Source: Citrobacter amalonaticus Y19
Lineage (GTDB): Bacteria; Pseudomonadota; Gammaproteobacteria; Enterobacterales; Enterobacteriaceae
DNA length: 64,000 bases
Direction of reading: 5' to 3'
NCBI RefSeq assembly: GCF_000981805.1
Contig: NZ_CP011132.1
Coordinates: 3,100,001-3,164,000, forward strand
The notes below the pieces were generated by a model. The model searched no databases. It was not told where the DNA came from and was given only the letters and a program-made list of their open reading frames with translations. Both the position numbers and the translations under genes were made by a program. This document shows positions 35,422 through 43,431 of this stretch, piece by piece (the first letter of the stretch is position 1; each line of letters opens with the position of its first letter).

Positions 35422-35688
35422 CTACTCCACTGTACGGTGGAGCTTCCTGTACCGATGGTAGCGTAAAATCAACTCAGCCAGGTCATCCTCCACCGCATAA
35501 AAATAGGCCTCCGGCACATCGAGCACCGCCGCTATCTTGCGCACCAGCCGAAAATCGGGCGCATGGACTTCGTTCTCATATGAACTTATACGCGCACTAG
35601 CCGACTCTTCATCCAGCCCGGCGCGCACGCCGAGCTCCGCTTGTTTCAGGCCTGCATTTATTCTGGAAATTTTTAATCGCTTACCCAT
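35422..35688 (-). CDS. XRE-family helix-turn-helix regulator
   Basis: An 88-residue protein from ATG 35688 (a GTG three bases earlier is possible). The HTH covers about 4-62: MGKRLKISRINAGLKQAELG, then SARISSYENEVHAPDF and VRKIAAVLDVPEAYFYAVED. It is the size and type of the small Cro/CI-like regulators found on mobile elements and in type II toxin-antitoxin sets, but no partner gene is adjacent. It begins 17 bp from the integrase stub, converging with it. Target unknown. Confidence 0.85.
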   Translation of the reverse strand: MGKRLKISRINAGLKQAELGVRAGLDEESASARISSYENEVHAPDFRLVRKIAAVLDVPEAYFYAVEDDLAELILRYHRYRKLHRTVE

Positions 35689-35930
35689 CACGGCTTTGGC
35701 CCAGCCTCTGTTCAGAAACCAGAATTATCGCTCTCCCTGTCAGGTCAATCTTCAAGTTTAACCATACTAATTCAATGGATACTTGAATTTACATGAACTA
35801 AATAACAGTTTTTAAGAACCAAACACCCCATCATGATGCGGTCAAACCGGCATCGTCACTCCGGCGCATCACGCCCCGCGCCGTGAGTGACAGAACGCAT
35901 TACCGCGACACCTGACATGGAGAGTTGTTT

Positions 35931-36062
35931 ATGCCTGTTGAATTACCTATGCCCGTCCTTTCGACGGCAGCAGGAGGACATCCGCTGAAAATCGGCCCTG
36001 CTGCCTGTCTTATCCCTTTCACGCTCACCGTAAAAACCGGGCCACCACGCCCCGCGCGCTAA
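35931..36062 (+). CDS. Small ORF upstream of the PLP-lyase operon
   Basis: A 43-codon frame MPVELPMPVLSTAAGGHPLK...GPPRPAR with GGAG 10 bases before the ATG. It lies in the 498-bp gap between the XRE gene and the PLP enzyme, 124 bp before the latter. No homologue comes to mind. It could be a leader peptide or chance. The remaining gap shows no other gene. Confidence 0.3.
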   Translation: MPVELPMPVLSTAAGGHPLKIGPAACLIPFTLTVKTGPPRPAR

Positions 36063-36186
36063 AGCCAATAACGGTTTAAGCGTTTCACCGTTTCATAAGA
36101 CCCAAAAATTAACAGGCTCAACGACGCCTGCGGCCCCGCCTTCGCATCGTCCAGCCTGCCATGCATCACACATAAGGGAATTAACG

Positions 36187-37413
36187 ATGGAAATCAGTAA
36201 CATGTTTCTCAAAAACGATGATGTTGCCACTGACGATAATCTGGCCTGTTCCGGGCTGGATGAACCCCATGAACGCTACTTTGGTGCAGTCAGCGCGCCA
36301 ATTATCCAGACCAGCCTGTTTGTGCAGAAAAACTACCAGGCCTACTGCGATGACATGCAACATGAAGCCGAGCGCTATATTTATTCGCGCGGGTTAAATC
36401 CGACGGTACAGATGGTGGAAGATAAGCTGGCAAAGCTTGAACGCGGCGAGGCCTGCCGCTGCTTTGCTTCGGGAATGGGCGCCATCAGCGCGGTGTTGAT
36501 GGCGAACCTCAACCACGGTGATCACATCATTCTGGTCAACAACGTCTATGGCCCGACTCAGGCATTAGTCCGCCAGATGGCGGAAAAATTCGGCGTGAAA
36601 TACGATATTGTGCTTGATGGAACGCTGGAAAGTATCGCCCGCAAAATCACTCCCGCCACCCGGATGATTTACACCGAATCGCCCGGCACCATGACGATGA
36701 ACATTGTCGACCTGGCAGCCATTGCCGCGCTTGCCAGGGCGCATAACATTACCACCGTTATCGATAACACCTGGGCCACGCCACTGTTCCAGAAGCCATT
36801 GACGCTCGGCTTCGATATCGTCATTCACTCCTGCACCAAATATCTCGGCGGTCATAGCGATTTAATTGCCGGGGCGGTGATTACCTCCCACGAGCGTATG
36901 GCCGCCATCCGTGACTTCTCCCACCAGTTGCTGGGCGCGGTACTGTCGCCGTTCGCCGCCTGGTTGCTGTTACGTGGGCTGCGTACGCTGCCGGTGCGGA
37001 TGCCTCGCCATCAGGACAATACCCTACAGGTGATTGAGTACCTGAAAACCCGCCCGGAAGTGGAAAATATCCGCCATCCCAGCCTGGTAACCCCGGCGCA
37101 GCAGTCCATTATCCGCAGGCAGATGTACGGTTTCTCCGGTCTCTTCGCCTTTGAAATTCGCGGCGGAAATTTCGAAACGGTGAAACGGTTTATCGACGCC
37201 TGTCGGGTATTTAAGGTCGGCTGTAGCTGGGGTGGGTACGAAAGTCTGATTATCTCCCCCAACCGGGGCTACAACGAGCCTGCGCTCGCTGCCGACAACA
37301 TCGCCTCCGGCCTGATACGCCTGTCCGTAGGCCAGGAAAGCCCGGCTCTGCTGATTGCCGACCTGGACGCCGCCTTCGCCGCCATCGCGGATATGTCTAA
37401 AGGAGATAAATGA
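36187..37413 (+). CDS. Cys/Met-metabolism PLP-dependent lyase (MetB/MetC/MGL fold)
   Basis: The 408-residue fold-type I enzyme has RYIYSRGLNPTVQMVEDKLA (PLP-phosphate Tyr and Arg), the CFASGMGAIS loop, VIDNTWATPLFQKPL (Asp for the pyridine nitrogen) and the catalytic Lys218 in HSCTKYLGGHSDLIAG. It should cleave or exchange the gamma or beta substituent of sulfur amino acids: cystathionine beta-lyase or methionine gamma-lyase are the main options. It is distinct from the housekeeping metC by context. The stop overlaps the start of a NhaC-type transporter by 4 bp, suggesting uptake and breakdown of one substrate. Start ATG follows AAGGGA. Confidence 0.88.
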   Translation: MEISNMFLKNDDVATDDNLACSGLDEPHERYFGAVSAPIIQTSLFVQKNYQAYCDDMQHEAERYIYSRGLNPTVQMVEDKLAKLERGEACRCFASGMGAISAVLMANLNHGDHIILVNNVYGPTQALVRQMAEKFGVKYDIVLDGTLESIARKITPATRMIYTESPGTMTMNIVDLAAIAALARAHNITTVIDNTWATPLFQKPLTLGFDIVIHSCTKYLGGHSDLIAGAVITSHERMAAIRDFSHQLLGAVLSPFAAWLLLRGLRTLPVRMPRHQDNTLQVIEYLKTRPEVENIRHPSLVTPAQQSIIRRQMYGFSGLFAFEIRGGNFETVKRFIDACRVFKVGCSWGGYESLIISPNRGYNEPALAADNIASGLIRLSVGQESPALLIADLDAAFAAIADMSKGDK

Positions 37414-38849
37414 TGGATGCCAGGAAAGAACCGTCATTCGGTTCCGCTCTCTGCCTGCTGGCGGTGATATTCTTTATCTTTGCCATCGGTATTGGCCTGC
37501 TGAACTACCCGGTCGAGTTCACGCTGCTCTGCATCACTGCCGTCACCTGTTCCTACGCCCGTTACTACGGCGGAAGCTGGAGCGAAGTGATGACATCGCT
37601 GATCGGGAAAATCAAGGATGCGGTGCCTGCCATTTTGATCCTGTTGTCCATCGGAATGCTGATTGGTTGCTGGATGGTCTCCGGCACTATTCCACTGATG
37701 GTCAATTACGGGCTGGCCGCCATCAATCCGGCATACCTGTACCTGACAGCGTTTCTGGTCACCGTCTGCATCTCCACGTTTACCGGCACCTCATGGGGAA
37801 CGGCGGGCACCATCGGCGTGGCGCTTATGGCTGTTGCCTCGGCGATGGACGTATCACTGCCGGTGACCGCGGGAGCGGTGATATCAGGGGCCTATTTCGG
37901 CGACAAACTCTCACCGCTCTCCGATACGACCAACATGGCCGCCATTGCTGCCGGAGCCGACCTGTACCAGAGCATCCGCAATATGCTCTATACCGCGCTG
38001 CCAGCTTTTGCGGTTGCCTGCTGCGGATTTTACGCCCTGGGCAGTCACCTTCACGGCGGCACCGGCGAACAGATGGCGGCCATTGCGGTAATGAAATCAG
38101 CGTTGTCGCAGTTGTTCTGGCTGAACCCGCTGCTGCTTTGTCCTGCGTTGCTGGTGTTTGTCGGGGCCATCAAAAAATGGGACTCGGTGATTGTGTTGGT
38201 TGCCTCGGCGCTGTCCGGCATCGTGCTAGCGGTACTGTTTCAGGAAATCACGCTCACCGATATCATCAGCGCGGCCATCAACGGTTTTAAATCAGACATG
38301 CTACCCGGCCTGCACGGGATGGCGCTGGATGAGGCGACGAGTCGAAACATCAACGTACTGCTCAACCGGGGCGGCATGTACTCGATGACCGGCCCGATAG
38401 TGGTGATGCTGTGCGCGTTTATGTTCGCCTCGGCACTGGACGTGTCGGGGGCGCTGGCGGTCATTCTCAGAAGCCTGGTGAAAAAGCTTAATACCATCAC
38501 CCGAACCCTCCTCGCGACTATGCTGACCAGTTCGGTTCTGGTGGCCTGCACCGGCAATGCGGTAATCAGTTTCTTTATCGTCAAGAGCATGTATGACCCC
38601 TGCTATAAGGAGAAAAATCTCCATATGGTCAACATGTCACGCGCCATGGAGTCCGGCGCCACGCTGCTGGAAGGGTTGTTTCCGTGGACAATATCGGGGA
38701 TGTTTATGGCGAAAACCCTCGGTGTGGCGACGATGGATTACGCGCCGTATGTGCTGTTTAATCTGTCATGCCTGCTGATAGCCATCATATTTGCCATCAT
38801 TCCTCGCTGGACGAGCTTTGGCACCCGATATGTGGCGACACCGGTATAA
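37410..38849 (+). CDS. NhaC-family antiporter/amino-acid transporter
   Basis: The 479-residue protein has about 12 membrane segments and NhaC features (SIGMLIGCWMVSGTIPLMVN, STFTGTSWGTAGTIGVALMA, GAYFGDKLSPLSDTTNMAA). It begins at ATG 37410 or 37413 behind AGGAG, overlapping the lyase stop. Family members include Na+/H+ antiporters, malate/lactate antiporters and methionine transporters (MetT type). Coupling to a Cys/Met lyase makes sulfur amino-acid transport the better guess than pH homeostasis. A terminator hairpin follows. Confidence 0.85.
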   Translation: MMDARKEPSFGSALCLLAVIFFIFAIGIGLLNYPVEFTLLCITAVTCSYARYYGGSWSEVMTSLIGKIKDAVPAILILLSIGMLIGCWMVSGTIPLMVNYGLAAINPAYLYLTAFLVTVCISTFTGTSWGTAGTIGVALMAVASAMDVSLPVTAGAVISGAYFGDKLSPLSDTTNMAAIAAGADLYQSIRNMLYTALPAFAVACCGFYALGSHLHGGTGEQMAAIAVMKSALSQLFWLNPLLLCPALLVFVGAIKKWDSVIVLVASALSGIVLAVLFQEITLTDIISAAINGFKSDMLPGLHGMALDEATSRNINVLLNRGGMYSMTGPIVVMLCAFMFASALDVSGALAVILRSLVKKLNTITRTLLATMLTSSVLVACTGNAVISFFIVKSMYDPCYKEKNLHMVNMSRAMESGATLLEGLFPWTISGMFMAKTLGVATMDYAPYVLFNLSCLLIAIIFAIIPRWTSFGTRYVATPV

Positions 38850-38856
38850 CTATCAC

Positions 38857-38880
38857 ACGGCCTGCACATCAGGCCGTTTC
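38857..38880 (+). terminator. Terminator after the NhaC-type gene
   Basis: CGGCCTG-CACAT-CAGGCCG forms a perfect 7-bp stem followed by TTTCCCTC, 9 bp after the stop. Confidence 0.75.
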
Positions 38881-38998
38881 CCTCAACCTCTGACAAAACA
38901 CAAAACCAGGCAACACTACAACACTACAGGGGGCGAATCCTGCCGTCTCACTCGCTCCGTTTTGGTTGACCGCGACAATCCTGTAAACAACACTCACG

Positions 38999-39763
38999 TT
39001 ACGACAACACTGTTTGCAGATTATCCACCGTCGGAAACACTTCATCGGAACCGTATATACCGCCAGATTCAGGCAGAAACAGTTTATCAAACGCGTGAAT
39101 ATCAGGTGTATTCACCGGAGGTGAGAATGTAATATCCATTTCGGAATGCTTCAGATAATAAGCTAGCATGTGCATGGCTTCAGGGTATTCATCCCGTATG
39201 AATTTGATTAAAAAATGCTGATAATGTGCAAATTCGAAAACCCTGCTAACATTCAATTTATTTATGGTGTAATAGTAATGCACGTAGACCGTTTTCGTTT
39301 TCATACCTAATATGCCAGCTATTAGTTTATAATTCAGTCCGAGGCAGACCAGATACATAATGCTGGCTTGCCTGTCCGTTAACTTTGGATCAGAAAACGC
39401 GTAGTGCACTGCATCTGTCTGCACATTCTTTAAAATCGCGCTCAAATAATTGATAACATATCCTGCTGAGTAGGTTATATTGCAGGATGGATACCTGGAT
39501 ATGCAGCTTAAGGTACTATGATTACCTTTTAATACGATCACGGGTATTTCCGGGTGTTGATGGCTCAGCAGGTACAATGTGTTTATATTAGCTTTAGCCG
39601 ACGCTGGTGTGCTGAAATCCAACAGCGCAGCCGTTGGACATTCTTCCTTAAAGAGGTCGCTTAAATCGGTAGTATCAGGGGATACTATCGACCTTTTGCA
39701 ATTACCCAGCGAACGTAAAGCAAAGTGTAAATAAACATTCTCAGTAAACAAGAAATAACACAT
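38999..39763 (-). CDS. LuxR-type HTH regulator
   Basis: The 254-residue protein starts at ATG 39763 behind GCGAGG; the frame can be extended to a TTG at 39811. The N-terminal half (MCYFLFTENVYLHFALRSLG ... AALLDFSTPASAKANINTLY) has the look of a degenerate receiver domain, with a possible Asp in LLDF but no clear acidic pair. The LuxR HTH is at about 145-205 (LTDRQASIMYLVCLGLNYKL, GMKTKTVYVHYYYTINKL). It lies 16-64 bp after the next regulator on the same strand. Such orphan regulators often control adjacent fimbriae; that is inference. Confidence 0.75.
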   Translation of the reverse strand: MCYFLFTENVYLHFALRSLGNCKRSIVSPDTTDLSDLFKEECPTAALLDFSTPASAKANINTLYLLSHQHPEIPVIVLKGNHSTLSCISRYPSCNITYSAGYVINYLSAILKNVQTDAVHYAFSDPKLTDRQASIMYLVCLGLNYKLIAGILGMKTKTVYVHYYYTINKLNVSRVFEFAHYQHFLIKFIRDEYPEAMHMLAYYLKHSEMDITFSPPVNTPDIHAFDKLFLPESGGIYGSDEVFPTVDNLQTVLS

Positions 39764-39826
39764 TACAACCTCGCGATATAATATAGTCAGTCGTCCTGAT
39801 ATCGTTATCAAGCAGACAATAAATGA

Positions 39827-40306
39827 TTAATAAATAACTTGATCAGCATCACTGTGATTCCCAGCGAAGCTACTTTTTTTGTTCGTGTATAAAATATTAA
39901 CTAGATTTTCTCTGACATAATAACCTTTAGACTCTACCCGCATAATGAAGTCCTCAGTCACGCCTACCGAGTTTAACTTAATTTTTAATGCGTTCATTAC
40001 CTGCCATAGGCGTTGGTTGGATGAACTTAATCCGTAGTTATCCCAGACATTTAACAAAATGTCAGAATTACTAATGATATTCCCTTTCGCATTTTCCAGT
40101 AAATAGACTAACAGATGAAACATTGTTTCCCTGAGAGTAACAGGGGAATAGCTGTGGGAACGAATGTTTTTATCCACATTGACCAGCATTCTTTTATTAA
40201 TGTCAAAATAGACATCAGGTTCGATGTAATATCCAAAAATAGTTTTATCCATGGCATCTATCTCTATAAAGTACTGATTAACGCATTGCGATGTACTGAC
40301 AAGCAT
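39827..40306 (-). CDS. Winged-helix (OmpR/CadC-type) regulator
   Basis: The 159-residue protein (ATG 40306 behind AAGGG; a second ATG at 40252) carries a transcriptional regulator C-terminal-type winged helix (about 55-130: SPVTLRETMFHLLVYLLENA, ISNSDILLNVWDNYGLSSSN, LWQVMNALKIKLNSVGV, MRVESKGYYV). No membrane segment follows, unlike CadC/ToxR. It is probably cytoplasmic. It diverges from the MarT-like gene 624 bp away and is upstream of the LuxR-type gene in the same direction. Confidence 0.78.
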   Translation of the reverse strand: MLVSTSQCVNQYFIEIDAMDKTIFGYYIEPDVYFDINKRMLVNVDKNIRSHSYSPVTLRETMFHLLVYLLENAKGNIISNSDILLNVWDNYGLSSSNQRLWQVMNALKIKLNSVGVTEDFIMRVESKGYYVRENLVNILYTNKKSSFAGNHSDADQVIY

Positions 40307-40930
40307 ATGCCCTTACTTTTTATGCGCATTCTCATTAAAAACAATTAGATTGGCAAACAAATAAGACATCTACCAAACCATAAAGCTAAAACGCTGCCGG
40401 AGAACTCAATAGCAGATCTTTATGCTATAGCAGGTCAATAGCATTCTGTTCAGATCGGTTAATGATCCCAAAGAGACTCACCATAAGGCATTGACCATTA
40501 AAAAAAACACTCAACCATAATTGATCTATTTGCCGGTATTTTTAGCATGATCAACTATCCAGACTCGCTTCTTTCAATTTAACCCTATAACGACTAAGAC
40601 TTTTCAGTCTGAAGATACGTTCTCACCGCGGGCTACCAATCTATTGGCGTGAGTTATATTAGCGGTCAATTGCCAGGCAAAAAAATGAATTAGATAAAAT
40701 CAGAGTTAAAGTAGAGTGTAAGAGAGGTGTGCATTCTGCCTGCGGACAAAGGTGATTTTTATTATCTCTTTATATTTCATATGGTTAATGTCATAAGGCG
40801 CCTGTAGAGAGACTTTTACCACATTGATAGCTTCATCTTATTCAAGGAAGGCTATACTATTGATAACAAAATCTAAATTACATTTTTATTTTTTATAAAG
40901 TTATAATTTTCATATACATAGAGTCTCTCC
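40307..40930. other. AT-rich divergent regulatory region
   Basis: 624 bp without a convincing gene between two divergent winged-helix regulators. It is strongly AT-rich, especially after 40790, as is common for H-NS-silenced promoters. No specific site is identified. Confidence 0.6.
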
Positions 40931-41728
40931 ATGCCAAACCGGTACATTCTTGACGATCTGATTGAGTTCCTGCCTGACAAGTATCAGTTAGTATCCCGCC
41001 ATAGTTCGAACCTCGCCATTACCCTCAATGTTCCGGCAAGTCGTTGCCTCCAGCTTTTACTTGAACGCCGCCACGACCTGGTTCCTCAAAATGATTTTTA
41101 CCCTTATGTCTGGGGAGATGAGGGCGCATCCGTTCCTGTGAGCACGCTTTATCAGAACATTTCTTTATTACGAAAGGCGCTTAAGACCTTTTCTGAGGAT
41201 GGGGATAAGATAATCCAGACGGTTCCCAAAAAAGGGTTCTTACTTGCGAAAGACGTCAACGTTCAGGAGATAGACTTAACCGACGATGTTGACGAGGTAG
41301 AATCTGCATTGCCGGAAATTCCCCACTCTACGGCTCAACAAAGCAGCACTACCGCAGAAAAAAGCGTCTTTAAGAATCAATATCCCCTTAAGCTTTTCTT
41401 TCTGATAAGCGTACTGGTGTTATCCATTGCCGCTGGGCTTCAGCTATTTTTATGGGGATTACCCACCGCGTTAAACGACATTTACACGCAGAAAATGAAC
41501 ATATCGGGTTGTTCTGTTCATACCAATTATAAATTTACGACAACGGAAGTCAGCAAACAGATCAACGATAACAACATTGATTGTAAACAAACACCCTATG
41601 TGTATTTATACACGGCCAGCCTGCAATTCAATATTCATTCATCATTGCTGTTGTGCAAACATCCGCTGGAAAGTGACTTACCGTTTGACTGTACGACTTA
41701 CAATATTCTGGGAGATGCGGCACGATGA
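40931..41728 (+). CDS. MarT-like membrane-bound ToxR/CadC-family regulator
   Basis: The 265-residue protein has an N-terminal winged helix (about 5-108: FYPYVWGDEGASVPVSTLYQ, ISLLRKALKTF, IIQTVPKKGFLL), a linker, one membrane segment (LKLFFLISVLVLSIAAGLQL, about 153-175) and a periplasmic domain with several cysteines (CSVHTNYKF, CKQTPY, CKHPLESDLPFDC). This is the ToxR-like design: DNA binding from the membrane in response to periplasmic signals. Its stop overlaps the start of a FidL-like gene by 4 bp, as in the marT-fidL pair of Salmonella SPI-3. It probably regulates nearby surface genes; the target is inferred. Confidence 0.82.
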   Translation: MPNRYILDDLIEFLPDKYQLVSRHSSNLAITLNVPASRCLQLLLERRHDLVPQNDFYPYVWGDEGASVPVSTLYQNISLLRKALKTFSEDGDKIIQTVPKKGFLLAKDVNVQEIDLTDDVDEVESALPEIPHSTAQQSSTTAEKSVFKNQYPLKLFFLISVLVLSIAAGLQLFLWGLPTALNDIYTQKMNISGCSVHTNYKFTTTEVSKQINDNNIDCKQTPYVYLYTASLQFNIHSSLLLCKHPLESDLPFDCTTYNILGDAAR

Positions 41729-42198
41729 ATCAGAAAGTACTTAATGTCGCCATGAGTCTTATCATTGGCCTTCTGGTGATCGTCAATATCTACCTTTATC
41801 ATCAACACCGGCTTCTGGCACATTTCGAATGTCAGGGATACACCACCGTTAAAAATGAAAACTATATCTTTAGCATGAGAGCATTTCACTCTATTGATGG
41901 TAAATCAGGTCAAACCGTTATCGAAGGAGAACTGAAGAAAAGAAACGGTGAGAGTTTGGGCTATGTACAGAAGGTGGCCTCTTATGACGCCGAACAGCGA
42001 GGTTCCAGGGTCTATATCAAGAACAACTCAAATGCTGAGATTGGAAATCGCTCAGAACTAGACCCGATACTCAAAGATTTACTGCCAAGTTATTTCTTTT
42101 ACCATAACTCAAAAAACACCATTACCGTTTATCCGGCAGGTGATGGTGGGTATCTGATTGGAAATAATCAGTATATCTATTTGTACTGTGCTAAATAG
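41725..42198 (+). CDS. FidL-like membrane protein
   Basis: The 157-residue protein has an N-terminal membrane anchor (LNVAMSLIIGLLVIVNIYLY) and a periplasmic domain starting HFECQGYTTVKNENYIFSMR and ending YLYCAK. It resembles FidL-like proteins, which occur next to MarT-type regulators. By analogy with ToxS-like partners it may tune the stability or activity of the upstream regulator; that is not shown. The start overlaps the regulator stop (ATGA). Confidence 0.75.
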   Translation: MNQKVLNVAMSLIIGLLVIVNIYLYHQHRLLAHFECQGYTTVKNENYIFSMRAFHSIDGKSGQTVIEGELKKRNGESLGYVQKVASYDAEQRGSRVYIKNNSNAEIGNRSELDPILKDLLPSYFFYHNSKNTITVYPAGDGGYLIGNNQYIYLYCAK

Positions 42199-42771
42199 TC
42201 GCACGCTGGTATTGTGCTAACGGCTAAAGGCATCCGGCACATGATCTATCGGTCGTGCTGTTTATTTATTGTGAAATATCCGTTAAAGATAATCGTTATA
42301 TTTTCATCCTAAATTCATAATTAAAAAAATACAAAATGCTGAGTTATCCAGAGACATGATATCTCATGCAACAAAATGGCCCTTTCAGACGAACATGTCA
42401 ACAACAGTGCTTCCCTCCCAACAAAACCTGCACCAATCTCTGTAAAAAATGAAAACGCAATATTTCATGCTGAGGATAGTGAATTTCAGCTACTCATTTG
42501 TATAAAAAAATCAATTTCGCTAGCATTCTGGTATTGGAAATCTCAACTTTTCTCTTAATCAATATTTATTGAGGGAAAGTTCAATCCATTGAGGATTAAG
42601 GTTATACCAATATCGTTTTAAGAATGACATGGACACTTGTTTATAGCGTTTACGCTTGATGGTCATCATTTGATGAGTGCCCACGCACGCATCGGACGAT
42701 AATCAAATATAACGTTCTCTATTACAAGGCAAACATGGAATGTATGAAATATAAATCAACATGGAGTTACT
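42199..42771. other. Intergenic region upstream of the fimbrial operon
   Basis: 573 bp, AT-rich. A 60-codon frame at 42376-42558 has no ribosome site or recognisable sequence. The last 150 bp should hold the fimbrial promoter; the ribosome site GGAG precedes the pilin start. I see no invertible-element repeats that would suggest phase switching. Confidence 0.5.
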
Positions 42772-43338
42772 ATGAATAAATATCTTCTGGCATCCGTTAT
42801 TGCATTAAGTGTAAGCAGCGGGATTGCCCAGGCTGCTGACGGCACAATTACGTTCAACGGTCTTGTCACCAGTTCGGCATGTACCGCGATTGCGTCTGTT
42901 ACTGCCGATACTACGGGGACTCCAGGCACCGCCGTTCTGACACTGCCAAACGTCTCAACCGCTACCCTGAACGCCGCCGCCGGGACTTACGCCGGTCAGA
43001 CGCCATTCTCCATCCAGCTTACCGGATGCGAGGCAACGGTGGCACTGAGTAACGTGCGCGCACTGTTCACAACAACCGGTGCAACCGGAGGCGCTATCAC
43101 GAACACCGCAACAGCCCCTGTAGCAGCGAACGTGGCTATCGCCATTATGCAACAGAACGGCACGACGCAAATCGACGTGAACGGCGGTTCGGCAAGTGAT
43201 CCAGGCGTGGCATTACCAGCAAGCGGCTCGCCAGGGCCTGTAACGCTGAATTATAAAGCAGCCTACAAATCCCTGAGCACTGGGGTGACGTCAGGTAACG
43301 TCACCGGCGTTGCCGACTTTGTCATCTCCTACTTCTGA
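42772..43338 (+). CDS. Major fimbrial subunit (chaperone-usher pilin)
   Basis: The 188-residue precursor has a signal peptide (MNKYLLASVIALSVSSGIAQ, cleaved after AQAA), then GTITFNGLVTSSACTAIAS with the conserved first Cys, a second Cys in IQLTGCEA, and the C-terminal beta strand TGVADFVISYF used for donor-strand exchange. It is Ala/Thr/Gly-rich with few charges, typical for a major pilin. A strong hairpin follows before the usher gene. Confidence 0.92.
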   Translation: MNKYLLASVIALSVSSGIAQAADGTITFNGLVTSSACTAIASVTADTTGTPGTAVLTLPNVSTATLNAAAGTYAGQTPFSIQLTGCEATVALSNVRALFTTTGATGGAITNTATAPVAANVAIAIMQQNGTTQIDVNGGSASDPGVALPASGSPGPVTLNYKAAYKSLSTGVTSGNVTGVADFVISYF

Positions 43339-43370
43339 TAGGTCAGATAAGGTCTGATGTAGATTATCTA

Positions 43371-43401
43371 AACCACCACGGCAAAATTTGCCGTGGTGGT
43401 T
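43371..43401 (+). terminator. Hairpin between pilin and usher genes
   Basis: AACCACCACGGCAAA and TTTGCCGTGGTGGTT form a perfect 15-bp stem with a single-base loop region, then ATTACTCC. Such partial terminators after the major pilin gene usually keep usher levels low. Confidence 0.8.
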
Positions 43402-43431
43402 ATTACTCCTAAGTAACAAAAGAAAACGACT

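Noticed and set aside
42376..42558. 60-codon frame before the fimbrial operon
   Set aside because: No ribosome site and no family likeness; the region is more likely regulatory.
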